Source: an uncultured Sphingomonas sp. (lineage in GTDB: Bacteria > Pseudomonadota > Alphaproteobacteria > Sphingomonadales > Sphingomonadaceae). From it: a stretch of DNA of 64,000 nt. The stretch is from contig NZ_CALMPA010000023.1 in assembly GCF_937871615.1 (NCBI RefSeq), positions 62,001 through 126,000 on the forward strand. Direction: 5' to 3'. A program made the position numbers and the translations under genes. The first letter of the stretch is position 1; each line of letters opens with the position of its first letter. This document shows, in pieces, positions 8,627-16,575 of this stretch. The notes beneath the pieces are model-generated. The model did not search any database. It was not told where the DNA came from and saw only the letters and a program-made list of their open reading frames with translations.

Positions 8627-9246
8627 CGGGCACCTCCCGTCGGCATCGCGAGGGCAAGACGCAATTGTTCGTAGGCCCCGCCTTCGCGCAGCCGCTCGAC
8701 GGTGTCTGCTTCGATCCTGATATGTAGCGCGGTCAGCCACTGGCGTTCATGGCGGACCGGCTGGCCGAGTGCCTCGCAGACCCACCCAAAGCGGCGAATC
8801 TGCTCGAACCACTCGACGTCGGCGACGCCGGTATAGGCCGTTATACCCTGCGCCATCGCATGCTCGGCGAGCGCGGTCACGAGCTGATTGCGCGCGCTCC
8901 GTCGCTCGGCCGCGCGCTGGTTTCTATCGAGGCAGAAGCGCGTGATCTCCCGGATCGTCGGCCCCGATGGGACCGGACCGGCGCAGAGATGGGGATAAAG
9001 GTTGCCCAGCAGATGCGCCCGATCCGTCCGCAGCAGCCGGGTCGAGGCGCGGTGACTGCCCTCCCCGTCCATGAGGATTAGATACTCGGCATCCGCATCA
9101 TCGAACTGATCCACCTCGAACTCGTCGGCGAGGACCGGGAGGTCCCATTTCAGCAGGTCGATGAACACCTCCTTCCGCGCTCGGAACATCGCCCGTAGCG
9201 CCACGTCCCGATCGACTGCCGCCCCTCCTTCAACCGCTCGCAACAT
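8623..9246 (-). CDS. Acyl-homoserine-lactone synthase, LuxI family
   Basis: 207-aa enzyme making an N-acyl-homoserine lactone from S-adenosylmethionine and an acyl carrier. The invariant LuxI residues are present at their usual positions: R24 and F28 in FRARKEVF, W34, D46 and D49 in EFEVDQFDD, R70 (ASTRLLRTD), E100 and R103 (REITRF). Downstream of luxR and coupled to phyH. Acyl chain length cannot be read from sequence. Confidence 0.92.
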   Translation of the reverse strand: MLRAVEGGAAVDRDVALRAMFRARKEVFIDLLKWDLPVLADEFEVDQFDDADAEYLILMDGEGSHRASTRLLRTDRAHLLGNLYPHLCAGPVPSGPTIREITRFCLDRNQRAAERRSARNQLVTALAEHAMAQGITAYTGVADVEWFEQIRRFGWVCEALGQPVRHERQWLTALHIRIEADTVERLREGGAYEQLRLALAMPTGGAR

Positions 9247-9373
9247 CTTGCTCTCCCACGCGGATCATCCGCGCGCAGAGGAGAGCATCGGTTGCAATCT
9301 CCGGCATATACCAAGAAATGGGGAGGCGGCAGGCGACCGCAGCAACCTCGCCAAGAGGCTGCCACGCCGGGAT

Positions 9374-10126
9374 TCAGAGCGTTTCCCGCCATCGGAAGAT
9401 GTCGCCGAAGCTTATCAAACCGTCGAATAGGGCGCGCAGGATCAGCGAAGCGCGCTTACGCGCGTCGTAACGCTCCCGCGCTTCCTTGAGGTGGGTAATG
9501 ACCGTGTCATGGCTTATTCCGAGGATGCGCGAGATTTCCCAATCGGTTTTCCCGCGTGCGGCCCACAAGACGCAATCCCGCTGGCGATCGGTAAGCTTCG
9601 GGCGGGAGGCGGGCGGCACCCAACCGGCGATATAGCGCGCGCTCGCTATCGCCATGGCGCCGATCAGCTCCGCGACCAGCAACATCTGCTCGGGGAGAGA
9701 TCCGCCCGGACAGATCACGAAGCTGCACGAGGCTGTCACCTCACCGGGAAGATGGCGCGGGATAGTATAGCCATCGGCTATTCCGTGGCGACGCCCGGTC
9801 TCGAACATCGCCTGTTCCTCGTCGCTGACAGGTATCAGGGTTGACACCCGGTCCCAACGAAACCCGAGAAGGCTGCGTTCCGCGGCACGCCGGATCGGAT
9901 CCGTCGCACCGAGATTCGAACCGACATAGACGTCCGCCCAGGATGCCGGGTAGTCGTGTAGGAGGATCGACGCGCCGGTCTCGCCCCCACACCCTATTTC
10001 AAGGGACAAGGCGAAATGATTGAATCCCATATCGCGCGCGGACCGAGCCAAAGCCTCATGGAGGTCATCCGCCGAGATCGCAGACTGGATTCGCCGTCCA
10101 AGCGTTTCCGCAAATTCGATACGCAT
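9374..10126 (-). CDS. LuxR-family quorum-sensing regulator
   Basis: 250-aa regulator with an N-terminal autoinducer-binding domain (about 15-165; SWADVYVGSN, ATDPIRRAA) and a C-terminal LuxR helix-turn-helix (about 175-235; LTDRQRDCVLWAARGKTDWE, then ISRILGISHDTVITHL). It lies 127 bp upstream of luxI on the same strand and is its cognate receptor by position. The gap contains a small inverted repeat CCTC-GCCAA-GAGG (9346-9358) that could be part of a control site, but it is too short to call a lux box. Confidence 0.92.
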   Translation of the reverse strand: MRIEFAETLGRRIQSAISADDLHEALARSARDMGFNHFALSLEIGCGGETGASILLHDYPASWADVYVGSNLGATDPIRRAAERSLLGFRWDRVSTLIPVSDEEQAMFETGRRHGIADGYTIPRHLPGEVTASCSFVICPGGSLPEQMLLVAELIGAMAIASARYIAGWVPPASRPKLTDRQRDCVLWAARGKTDWEISRILGISHDTVITHLKEARERYDARKRASLILRALFDGLISFGDIFRWRETL

Positions 10127-10206
10127 ATAGCCGCTTCGGCCGTGGGCGCGTATCCAACCCGCAAGTTCCCCTTGGCACGCCTTTCACTCTTTCGGGACCC
10201 CCAGCT

Positions 10207-10743
10207 TCAATTGTCACGTTGAGCCTCGGGTCGTTCGACTTCATTCAGATCGGCAGGGCATTCGGAAACTGGTCGGCCTTTCGCCGAAGCCGGGTGGCGT
10301 CGCATCCCTCGTCGGACCCATGGACCCGCATTACGCGGCAGGCACAGCGTCCCGACAAGCAAGGCGCCAAGGGCTAGATACGCGTAGATTCCGAGGCCCG
10401 TGAGATAGGCAAAGACCGAAACCTGCGGAAGCCAGCCACCGGCCGCGCTGGTGCCGAGGTTGGCGACGGCGAACCCGAACGCCCAGATCGGCCAAAACCG
10501 GATCGTGGCTATCGCCAGCCAAAAGAACCCGACGGCGACGCTCACATCAATGCCAAGCACGGCAGCATCGGCTGGCATATTGAAATGGGGATCGGCCAGC
10601 CGAAGGCCCGTGGTCGCAAACGACGCCAGCAAATTGATGCTGGCGCCAATCCGCTCGGGACGGCCGCCCAGCAGGAATGCGCAGCCGCACACCCCAAGCA
10701 GCACCACATTGTAGGTTCCCGCGAGGAGCCATCCCGAAGTCAT
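10207..10743 (-). CDS. Integral membrane protein, unknown function
   Basis: 178-aa protein with four or five hydrophobic spans (GTYNVVLLGVCGCAFLLGG, GIDVSVAVGFFWLAIATI, WPIWAFGFAVANLGTS, YLTGLGIYAYLALGALLVG) and a charged hydrophilic tail. Start chosen at MTSGWLLAG (10743), just after the preceding gene; the open frame extends upstream but is antisense-like Ser/Arg-rich sequence overlapping that gene. Last of a three-gene module headed by an HTH protein. Family not recognised. Confidence 0.7.
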   Translation of the reverse strand: MTSGWLLAGTYNVVLLGVCGCAFLLGGRPERIGASINLLASFATTGLRLADPHFNMPADAAVLGIDVSVAVGFFWLAIATIRFWPIWAFGFAVANLGTSAAGGWLPQVSVFAYLTGLGIYAYLALGALLVGTLCLPRNAGPWVRRGMRRHPASAKGRPVSECPADLNEVERPEAQRDN

Positions 10744-10762
10744 CGACCAGGTCGCGCTCGAT

Positions 10763-11098
10763 TCACGCCGCCTCGGCCTCTTCCATGTTCGCGAGCGCAG
10801 GCTTCGGCGAGCCGGAGCCCCACGCGGTGACATCGAGCCCGACATCGCGGCCAGCGCGCTCGGCGCTGAGGTGCGCGCGGATCGACATCTTGCCCTGGCC
10901 GTCGGCGAGGGCGACGAGCGTATCGAGCGTCGCCCGCACCGTACGATGCGAGACAGCGGGCGATAGCTCATGCGCCTCCGTGGCATCCAGCGTCGAAAGC
11001 AGGAATTGGGCTACGTCGCGCTGAGCGAGATTGATCGAGCGTTCCGCCCGGCGCAGCTCCGTTGCGATAAGCCTGCTGGTATTCTTCAGCTTTTCCAT
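10763..11098 (-). CDS. Hypothetical protein in HTH-membrane module
   Basis: 111-aa soluble protein starting MEKLKNTSRLIATELRRAER, largely helical (LAQRDVAQFLLSTLDATEAH) with a short acidic tail. Start at 11098 is preferred over the longer frame because it is preceded by purine-rich sequence and clears the upstream gene. Function unknown; its neighbours are an HTH protein with a membrane anchor and a multi-span protein. Confidence 0.65.
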   Translation of the reverse strand: MEKLKNTSRLIATELRRAERSINLAQRDVAQFLLSTLDATEAHELSPAVSHRTVRATLDTLVALADGQGKMSIRAHLSAERAGRDVGLDVTAWGSGSPKPALANMEEAEAA

Positions 11099-11129
11099 GT
11101 GTATCTCCAACGGCCCCGGGAGGCGCCGC

Positions 11130-11579
11130 TCACTTTGAGTTGATGCCGAGCAGAAGCGAGATGGCGATGAGCACCATTGCACCGACGGTCACGGCGATTG
11201 GGGTGGCGATCCCAATGATCATGCCCCATGCCAGAACCTGTCGCCACGACAGAGCATTCAGCGCCGTCCGCTTGGTCGGCACCGGCAATGGAAGCGGCCA
11301 GAATTCGGGCCGGGAAGGTAGAACGCTTGCAGGGTAGAGTCTTTCTACCCCTGCTTCGAACTCGGCAAACATCCTCGCCGCCTCAAACCGGCTCGTGGCG
11401 CCGAGCACCTCCTTCGCGAGGTGAAGCTGCTTGTCGACCGCGCGGGCGCTGACACCCTCCAAATGCGCGATCTCATCCGATGTCTTGTGCTGGAAGACAT
11501 AGCGAAGATACTTCTTTTGGCGGTCGGTCAGCCTGGCAAAGCGACCGTCCGGGATCTCAGGTGCGCCGTCGCGCGACAT
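11130..11579 (-). CDS. LuxR-type HTH protein with C-terminal membrane anchor
   Basis: 149-aa protein. Residues about 15-70 are a LuxR/GerE-type helix-turn-helix (LTDRQKKYLRYVFQHKTSDE, then IAHLEGVSARAVDKQL). The C-terminus is a strong membrane segment (VLAWGMIIGIATPIAVTVGA and VLIAISLLLGI). No receiver or ligand domain precedes the HTH. A membrane-tethered DNA-binding protein of this layout might be released or clustered in response to envelope signals; that is speculative. Heads the operon with the two genes downstream. Confidence 0.75.
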   Translation of the reverse strand: MSRDGAPEIPDGRFARLTDRQKKYLRYVFQHKTSDEIAHLEGVSARAVDKQLHLAKEVLGATSRFEAARMFAEFEAGVERLYPASVLPSRPEFWPLPLPVPTKRTALNALSWRQVLAWGMIIGIATPIAVTVGAMVLIAISLLLGINSK

Positions 11580-12284
11580 TATTTTGGTTTCTTGTCACCA
11601 GTCCGGTGACGGGCAGATAGTGCTCCGAACCAAAAGACTCCCGACTTTCTGGCCACCGCTTCCCCCTTGTCCGATAAGACATACAGGTCTCATGCAGTGC
11701 CAGCAATGATGCGCGTGGGCCGCTCCCACTCAATTACTGCGCATACGAGCGATCCCCAGCGATAGATAGCTGATCTTCGTAGGTGGATTGCTCGGCCCAT
11801 CTGGCCGAGACCGCACCCGCGCCGCGACTCCGTTACATCTTAATCGACGGGACCTGGCTCAATTACGGCGATCTACCCCTCCATCCCAGAGCAACGCACA
11901 ATGAATCGCGATGCGGCCGCGACGTTCAGCGTGATCAGGGCGCATGTCGGTTCAAGCAATGGACCTCGTTATGGCTCGTTTCCGGCGAGGCGGGCCAGCG
12001 TCAGTCGCATAGAGTTTGAACGAACGCGCTTCGCGGCGCACAATCTATAGGGGAAGCTCGCCCGCTGCGTTGCATAAATTGGCAATTGTCTCCAGGGTCC
12101 GGCGCGCCTTAAGCCCCAGTCGAAGAGGTCACGCGGCGGTTATTGACGCCCCTTTCCTCACGGTGAACAACAGCAATGGCGATCGTCTGGGCGGTCGCTG
12201 CTGCTGTTCAACGAGTTCTATCCGGGGGATTTTCATGATGACCGAGTTTCTGGCTCGCTGGCCTAACCCGCGGCTTGACCCGTG
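11580..12284. other. About 700 bp without a supported gene
   Basis: Only short, compositionally implausible frames occur here. No tRNA, clear hairpin terminator or repeat found. It separates two leftward transcription units inside the putative island. Confidence 0.5.
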
Positions 12285-12710
12285 CTATTTCGGGATCGGT
12301 TCGACAAAGCCTGCGCATGCCGCAGCCTCCCCTATCAGATCGAGGCCGGCCTCGATTTGTTGACGTGCAGCGGCCGTGAGTCGGACCAGATAGCGTCGAC
12401 CATCCGTCGGATCCGGCACCCGCTGAACGATACCGCGCTGCTCGATCTCGGCGACGCATCGCCGCGCGGTGCTGTAAGCGACGTTCGACGCGCCCCATAG
12501 TGCCGATAGCGAAGTCGATCTTCCCTCATGCTCACGAATGTAGAGATAAAGGAGCATGTCTCCGGCCGCGTCGGTCGCCAGATCAAAACCGAACGAGCGA
12601 CCGAACTTTCGCCTTGCGGCAAGGATCGCCTCCGCGATCGACACATAGGAGGCCGACCCTCGGGGTTGGCTCTCGCCCGATTGGTGGCTGCTACGCTGAT
12701 CCTTCCACAT
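12285..12710 (-). CDS. MarR-like winged-helix regulator
   Basis: 141-aa protein with a winged helix-turn-helix at about 60-120: SLSALWGASNVAYSTARRCV as recognition region and the wing VPDPTDGRRYLVRL, ending in the MarR-like LTAAARQQIEAGLDLI. Probably a dimeric repressor. No adjacent partner on the same strand; divergent from the LuxR solo at 12910, which may be its target. Ligand unknown. Confidence 0.75.
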   Translation of the reverse strand: MWKDQRSSHQSGESQPRGSASYVSIAEAILAARRKFGRSFGFDLATDAAGDMLLYLYIREHEGRSTSLSALWGASNVAYSTARRCVAEIEQRGIVQRVPDPTDGRRYLVRLTAAARQQIEAGLDLIGEAAACAGFVEPIPK

Positions 12711-12909
12711 AAGCTCCCCTTTCTTCGTGGCGGGTCGTCCCGGCTCAGGCGCAGGGCAGCTCGGCGGCCGACCCCTGCATGCCCAGGCGTCTTTCAGGTT
12801 TCCCTAAAAAGTTGCGAGATGAAACCCAGCGGAACCGATGGGGAATGCGGGCACAATCGAAAACGCGGCAGCCGGGAGATCAACTAATCTTGCATCATGA
12901 GGTGCCGCC

Positions 12910-13659
12910 TTGCATGTTGGCTCGCGACTGAAGTTTTTTCTCGGCAGCGTCCTCGACGCTCGATCGGTGGCCGATCTGGTCGCCTTGCTTCAATCCGCCG
13001 CCCTCGAGCTCGGCTACGATTGCTTCGCGCTGGTCCAGCATGTCGATCTAAGCGGATCGCTCGAAAATGTCGTCGCGCTATGCACTTACCGCGGCGATTG
13101 GATGGAGCGGTTCATCTCGCGAGGATATCATCGGTTCGACCCCGTGGTGACGACAAGCCATCGCTATGGGGCGCCATTCGGCTGGGACTCTATTCCCAGC
13201 CTGATTCCGGTGACGAAGCGACAACGCCGGATGCTGAGCGAAGCACGGCGATTCGGGATCAGGGACGGACTGACCGTTCCGCTGCACATGCCCGGAGAAC
13301 GACTTGCGGCCTGCACATTTGCGTCCGCCGATCGCAAGGTCGCCACAATCGAGGACAAGGCCGCTGCCCATGTGATTGCAACATTCGCATACCAAGAAGC
13401 GCGCGAGCTTGTCCAAGGCCCGCCGCGAACGCACGGCCCCCCTCGCCTAACCGACCGCCAGATCGACTGCGTCGCACTCTCCGCCGCCGGGAAGACGGAA
13501 TGGGAGACTGGACGAATTCTCGCGCTTTCCCCGGCGACCGTTCACTACCACCTGACCGAGGCGATGCGGCGCTACGGCGTATTCAACCGCCAGCAGCTTC
13601 TCTTTCACGCACTGCGGGACGGCCTGATCTCCTTTTCCGAGATCAGGCCTGTCGTTTAG
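12910..13659 (+). CDS. LuxR-family regulator without adjacent luxI (solo)
   Basis: 249-aa protein with autoinducer-binding domain (about 15-165; GDWMERFISRGYHRFDPVV) and LuxR HTH (about 175-230; LTDRQIDCVALSAAGKTEWE, LALSPATVHYHLTEAM). It resembles the LuxR at 9374-10126 in layout and in the end (HALRDGLISFSEI against RALFDGLISFGDI), so the two are probably paralogues. It may listen to the same signal from the luxI in this window or to a foreign one. Confidence 0.88.
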   Translation: MHVGSRLKFFLGSVLDARSVADLVALLQSAALELGYDCFALVQHVDLSGSLENVVALCTYRGDWMERFISRGYHRFDPVVTTSHRYGAPFGWDSIPSLIPVTKRQRRMLSEARRFGIRDGLTVPLHMPGERLAACTFASADRKVATIEDKAAAHVIATFAYQEARELVQGPPRTHGPPRLTDRQIDCVALSAAGKTEWETGRILALSPATVHYHLTEAMRRYGVFNRQQLLFHALRDGLISFSEIRPVV

Positions 13660-13680
13660 CATCGATGCAGCGGCATGGCG

Positions 13681-15141
13681 CTAACGCCCGGTCGCTGGCA
13701 CCCGTCGCTGCTTCCTCATCGCGGCAGTATCGTTCGTCCCCTTCAGAATCTGATCCACCAATTTCCCCAATTTTTTAAGGGCTTCGCTCTTCTCGTCGAA
13801 ATAGTTGTATTGGTCATAGACGCCCTCGACGCCTTCGATCGCATGCCCCAGGACGCGTTCGGAAATGTCTCGCGGCACGCCAGCACGCGCCATAAGCGTT
13901 TTCGCGGTGCGACGGAGATCGTGCAGCACCCAACGGGCAATCGGATATCCCGCTATCTCGGCCATCTTGGCGTCTAGCGCAGCCTTGTCCTTGGTAAACC
14001 CGTTGATCGGCCCGGCCAAGCGACCCTGAAATACATACGGCCGCGTGGCCGTTATAGGCTGCTTGCGAATGATCCGCATCGCCTGCGGGGAAAGCCGGAT
14101 CGAGCTGGCATTACCCTTTTCCCGCTGCTCCGAATCTATCCTCCAAAGCCCATCGTCCGCGATGGAATCATGGTGCATGACCCGCACCTTCTCGCGTCGC
14201 TGGGCGGTCAAAAGCAGCGAGCGACAGAAAGCGCCGAAGGTTCCCTGGGTTGCGGTCGCCGACCAAAAAACGCGGATCTCCTCATCGGACAAGATTCGTT
14301 TTCGCTTCCGCTCCGAAATCTTGGTGCGCTTCATTCCCCGGACGATTGGCGACACGAAATCGTCTTCGCGGGCTGCATACCAGCCAAGCATCGAGCTCAG
14401 TTGGGCAAGGACGCCGTCAGCCTGCACGGCGCCGCTGGAGTCGCTGATTGTATCGAGGAGGCCCGTTACCTCCTTGCGCGTGATGGAAGTGATCGGACGA
14501 TCGCGCCAGCGATCGTTTCCATCTAGGTCCGCCAAGATATAGTGGTCGAAGATCCGTTTGATCTCATCGGCTGATCGAAGCGGAGCGAGCGGCTGGCCGC
14601 TCCGATCCTTCTGCCCCTCCTTCATGACATGACGCTTGAAGAATTCCCCGAACACCTCCCCAACAGTCGGCGCGGATTCCGGTGACTCTCGCGCATTCTC
14701 TTCAAGCGGTCTGCTAGGATCGACACCCGCCGCGAGGGCGGACTTCCACTCCCGCGCCTTCTGGCGCGCCTCGTCTAGGGTAAGGGCGGGTACGCCCTTC
14801 CTGATGACAAACACGCGATCCTTCGAATCGCGAGGCTGATAGTCGCCCAAGACTCGTCGCACCGGATTCCCGATACTCCCGTCCTCGCGCGGAAAGCGTG
14901 CGATCAAACAGAATCGAATTCGGCGCTTGGAATTGACCATTACCGTCAATCCGGTTTCGGCCTTGTCCAGCCATTCGTCCCACTTGCCCGGTTTCGCGGC
15001 TTTGAGCCCGCGAAGCCAAGGATCGCTTATTTTCGTCGTCGCCACATCCGCCTCGATTTCGTGCAACAAAACGTGCAACAAATTGCGAGTGATGCCAATC
15101 ACTCCAATGTTCACGATCTTGCCACATAATCTCTCTAACAC
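13681..15141 (-). CDS. Tyrosine recombinase / phage-type integrase
   Basis: 486-aa integrase. N-terminal DUF4102-like arm-binding part (about 70-140), SAM-like core-binding domain (about 165-275), catalytic domain (about 285-460). Catalytic residues are visible: Arg in LLTAQRREKV, HDLRRT, LGH, and the Tyr region GVYDQYNY. It points away from a tRNA-Lys 3' fragment 80 bp from its start, the usual layout for an island integrase. The first 35 residues are atypical, so a start further in (near VATTKISDPW) is possible. Confidence 0.9.
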   Translation of the reverse strand: MLERLCGKIVNIGVIGITRNLLHVLLHEIEADVATTKISDPWLRGLKAAKPGKWDEWLDKAETGLTVMVNSKRRIRFCLIARFPREDGSIGNPVRRVLGDYQPRDSKDRVFVIRKGVPALTLDEARQKAREWKSALAAGVDPSRPLEENARESPESAPTVGEVFGEFFKRHVMKEGQKDRSGQPLAPLRSADEIKRIFDHYILADLDGNDRWRDRPITSITRKEVTGLLDTISDSSGAVQADGVLAQLSSMLGWYAAREDDFVSPIVRGMKRTKISERKRKRILSDEEIRVFWSATATQGTFGAFCRSLLLTAQRREKVRVMHHDSIADDGLWRIDSEQREKGNASSIRLSPQAMRIIRKQPITATRPYVFQGRLAGPINGFTKDKAALDAKMAEIAGYPIARWVLHDLRRTAKTLMARAGVPRDISERVLGHAIEGVEGVYDQYNYFDEKSEALKKLGKLVDQILKGTNDTAAMRKQRRVPATGR

Positions 15142-15221
15142 AAGGAGAAATAGTGCTTTTTATGGCGGAGATGTGAAGGGATGTTCGGCGAAGTTCACCG
15201 TAGAATGCGTGAATCCACTCT

Positions 15222-15266
15222 CTCTTAATCAGCGGGTCCTAGGTTCGAGCCCTAGTGCGTCCACCA
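15222..15266 (+). other. tRNA-Lys(CTT) 3' fragment, probable attachment site
   Basis: The sequence from CTCTTAATCAG through the T-arm GGTTCGAGCC to GTCCACCA is the 3' half of a tRNA-Lys with anticodon CTT. The 5' half is absent: bases before 15222 do not form a D-arm or acceptor strand. This is what remains at the far end when an element integrates into the 3' end of a tRNA gene. With the integrase immediately to its left, the element should extend leftwards, with the intact tRNA-Lys outside the window. Confidence 0.75.
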
Positions 15267-15726
15267 TTTTTCACCAATAAAACCAAGCGATTATGGAAGG
15301 TTCGGCGCAGTGGCACGGACCGCTAACATTTCCATGCTAGCACTATGCTAGCGGCACAGCGAACGCGCTAGCATGGGGAATCCCGCTCACAGCAACCACC
15401 CTTATGTCCCGGCGCGGCGTCAAAATGGGACCGCTGCGTTAATCGATCAGACAAGTCCTCTTGAGAACTGGCATATGAGCATCTGCACCGTGGATTCGAA
15501 TCCCACCGCCCTGCCATTTGTCTGTTTTTGAATCTTCCTTCGACGAAGACTACCCCGCCTCCCTGCCGAAGCGACACTCAGCCTGGCTTAATGCGGAACG
15601 CTTGCGATCAAAAGCAGCGGTTGACACGGATCGGGACGGGCTATCTAATGGGAGCATGGGGAATGCGATCTCCCCACGAGGCGACAGGCTGAAGAATCGC
15701 GTCCTGCTTCTGTCGGAGGACGCGCT
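15267..15726. other. Intergenic region with a second tRNA-like 3' end
   Basis: No supported gene. At 15488-15516 a T-arm-like stretch (GTGGATTCGAATCCCAC) is followed by CGCCCTGCCA, resembling the end of a tRNA, but no matching acceptor strand or cloverleaf upstream could be built. Otherwise I see nothing until chrB. Confidence 0.4.
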
Positions 15727-16575
15727 ATGCCTATTCTCAATACGATCTCGTCGGATAAACTCGCTCGCCTGATCGGTATCCCGACCGGGCCGGTCATAAT
15801 TGACGTTCGGCCCGAAGAAGAATTCGCTGCCGAACCGCTCCTGATCCCCGGAACGCTGCGGCGCTCTGCCACAGACATCGGCGTTTGGGCTGCCGGGTTC
15901 CGAGGACGTTCCACCGTAATCGTCTGCCGCGACGGTGGAGCATTGAGCCAAGGCGTCTCCGCCCGTCTCCGTCATGAAGGCATACTCGCCGAAGCATTGG
16001 AGGGCGGCGTTGCCGGTTGGGCTAATAGCGGCCTGCCGATGGTGCCGAATACAATATTGCCAACCCGCGATGCTGACGGTCGGACGGCTTGGGTAACCCG
16101 CGGGCGACCGAAGGTGGATCGGATCGCCTGCCCATGGCTCATTCGCCGTTTCGTCGATCCGCGCGCCATCTTCTTGTTCGTGGCGCCGTCCGAGGTGCAA
16201 GGCGTTGCCGAGCGCTTCGGCGCAGCCCCCTTCGACATTGAGGGCGAAGGAAGCGTCTGGAGCCATCGCGGCGAGGCTTGCACCTTCGACGTAATGATCG
16301 AGGCGTTCGGCCTTGGTGGTTATGCGCCGCTTGCGAGGCTTGCCCCGATCGTGCGCGGCGCGGACACCGGGCGGCCCGATCTCGTGCCGGAAGCCGCCGG
16401 TCTATTGGCCGCCTCACTCGGCCTGTCGCGGATGTATGCCGATGATCTGGAGCAGCTCGAAGCCGGAATGTTGCTCTATGACGCATTCTATCGCTGGTGC
16501 CGCGACGCCACCGACGAAACGCATAATTGGGTGTCGCATCAGCCAGCCAAGAGCCGGTCCAAGGTGCGGACATGA
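15727..16575 (+). CDS. chrB: Chromate resistance protein ChrB with N-terminal rhodanese domain
   Basis: 282-aa two-domain protein. Residues about 1-105 are a rhodanese fold (VIIDVRPEEEF; active loop VIVCRDGGALSQG with the catalytic Cys; GGVAGW). Residues about 115-270 are the ChrB C-terminal domain (RPKVDRIACPWLIRRFVDPR, then FDVMIEAFGL). ChrB acts in chromate sensing or reduction and is commonly a chromate-responsive regulator of the operon. Its TGA overlaps the ATG of chrA. The rhodanese variant replaces the usual ChrB N-terminal DNA-binding part, so a regulatory role is less certain. Confidence 0.87.
   Translation: MPILNTISSDKLARLIGIPTGPVIIDVRPEEEFAAEPLLIPGTLRRSATDIGVWAAGFRGRSTVIVCRDGGALSQGVSARLRHEGILAEALEGGVAGWANSGLPMVPNTILPTRDADGRTAWVTRGRPKVDRIACPWLIRRFVDPRAIFLFVAPSEVQGVAERFGAAPFDIEGEGSVWSHRGEACTFDVMIEAFGLGGYAPLARLAPIVRGADTGRPDLVPEAAGLLAASLGLSRMYADDLEQLEAGMLLYDAFYRWCRDATDETHNWVSHQPAKSRSKVRT

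Noticed and set aside
9346-9358. CCTC-GCCAA-GAGG as a lux box
   Set aside because: Only 4-bp arms; too short and frequent in GC-rich DNA to call a LuxR site.
12016-12363. 115-codon plus-strand frame in the gap before the MarR-like gene
   Set aside because: Ser/Arg-rich without domain or ribosome site, and its end overlaps the MarR-like gene antisense.
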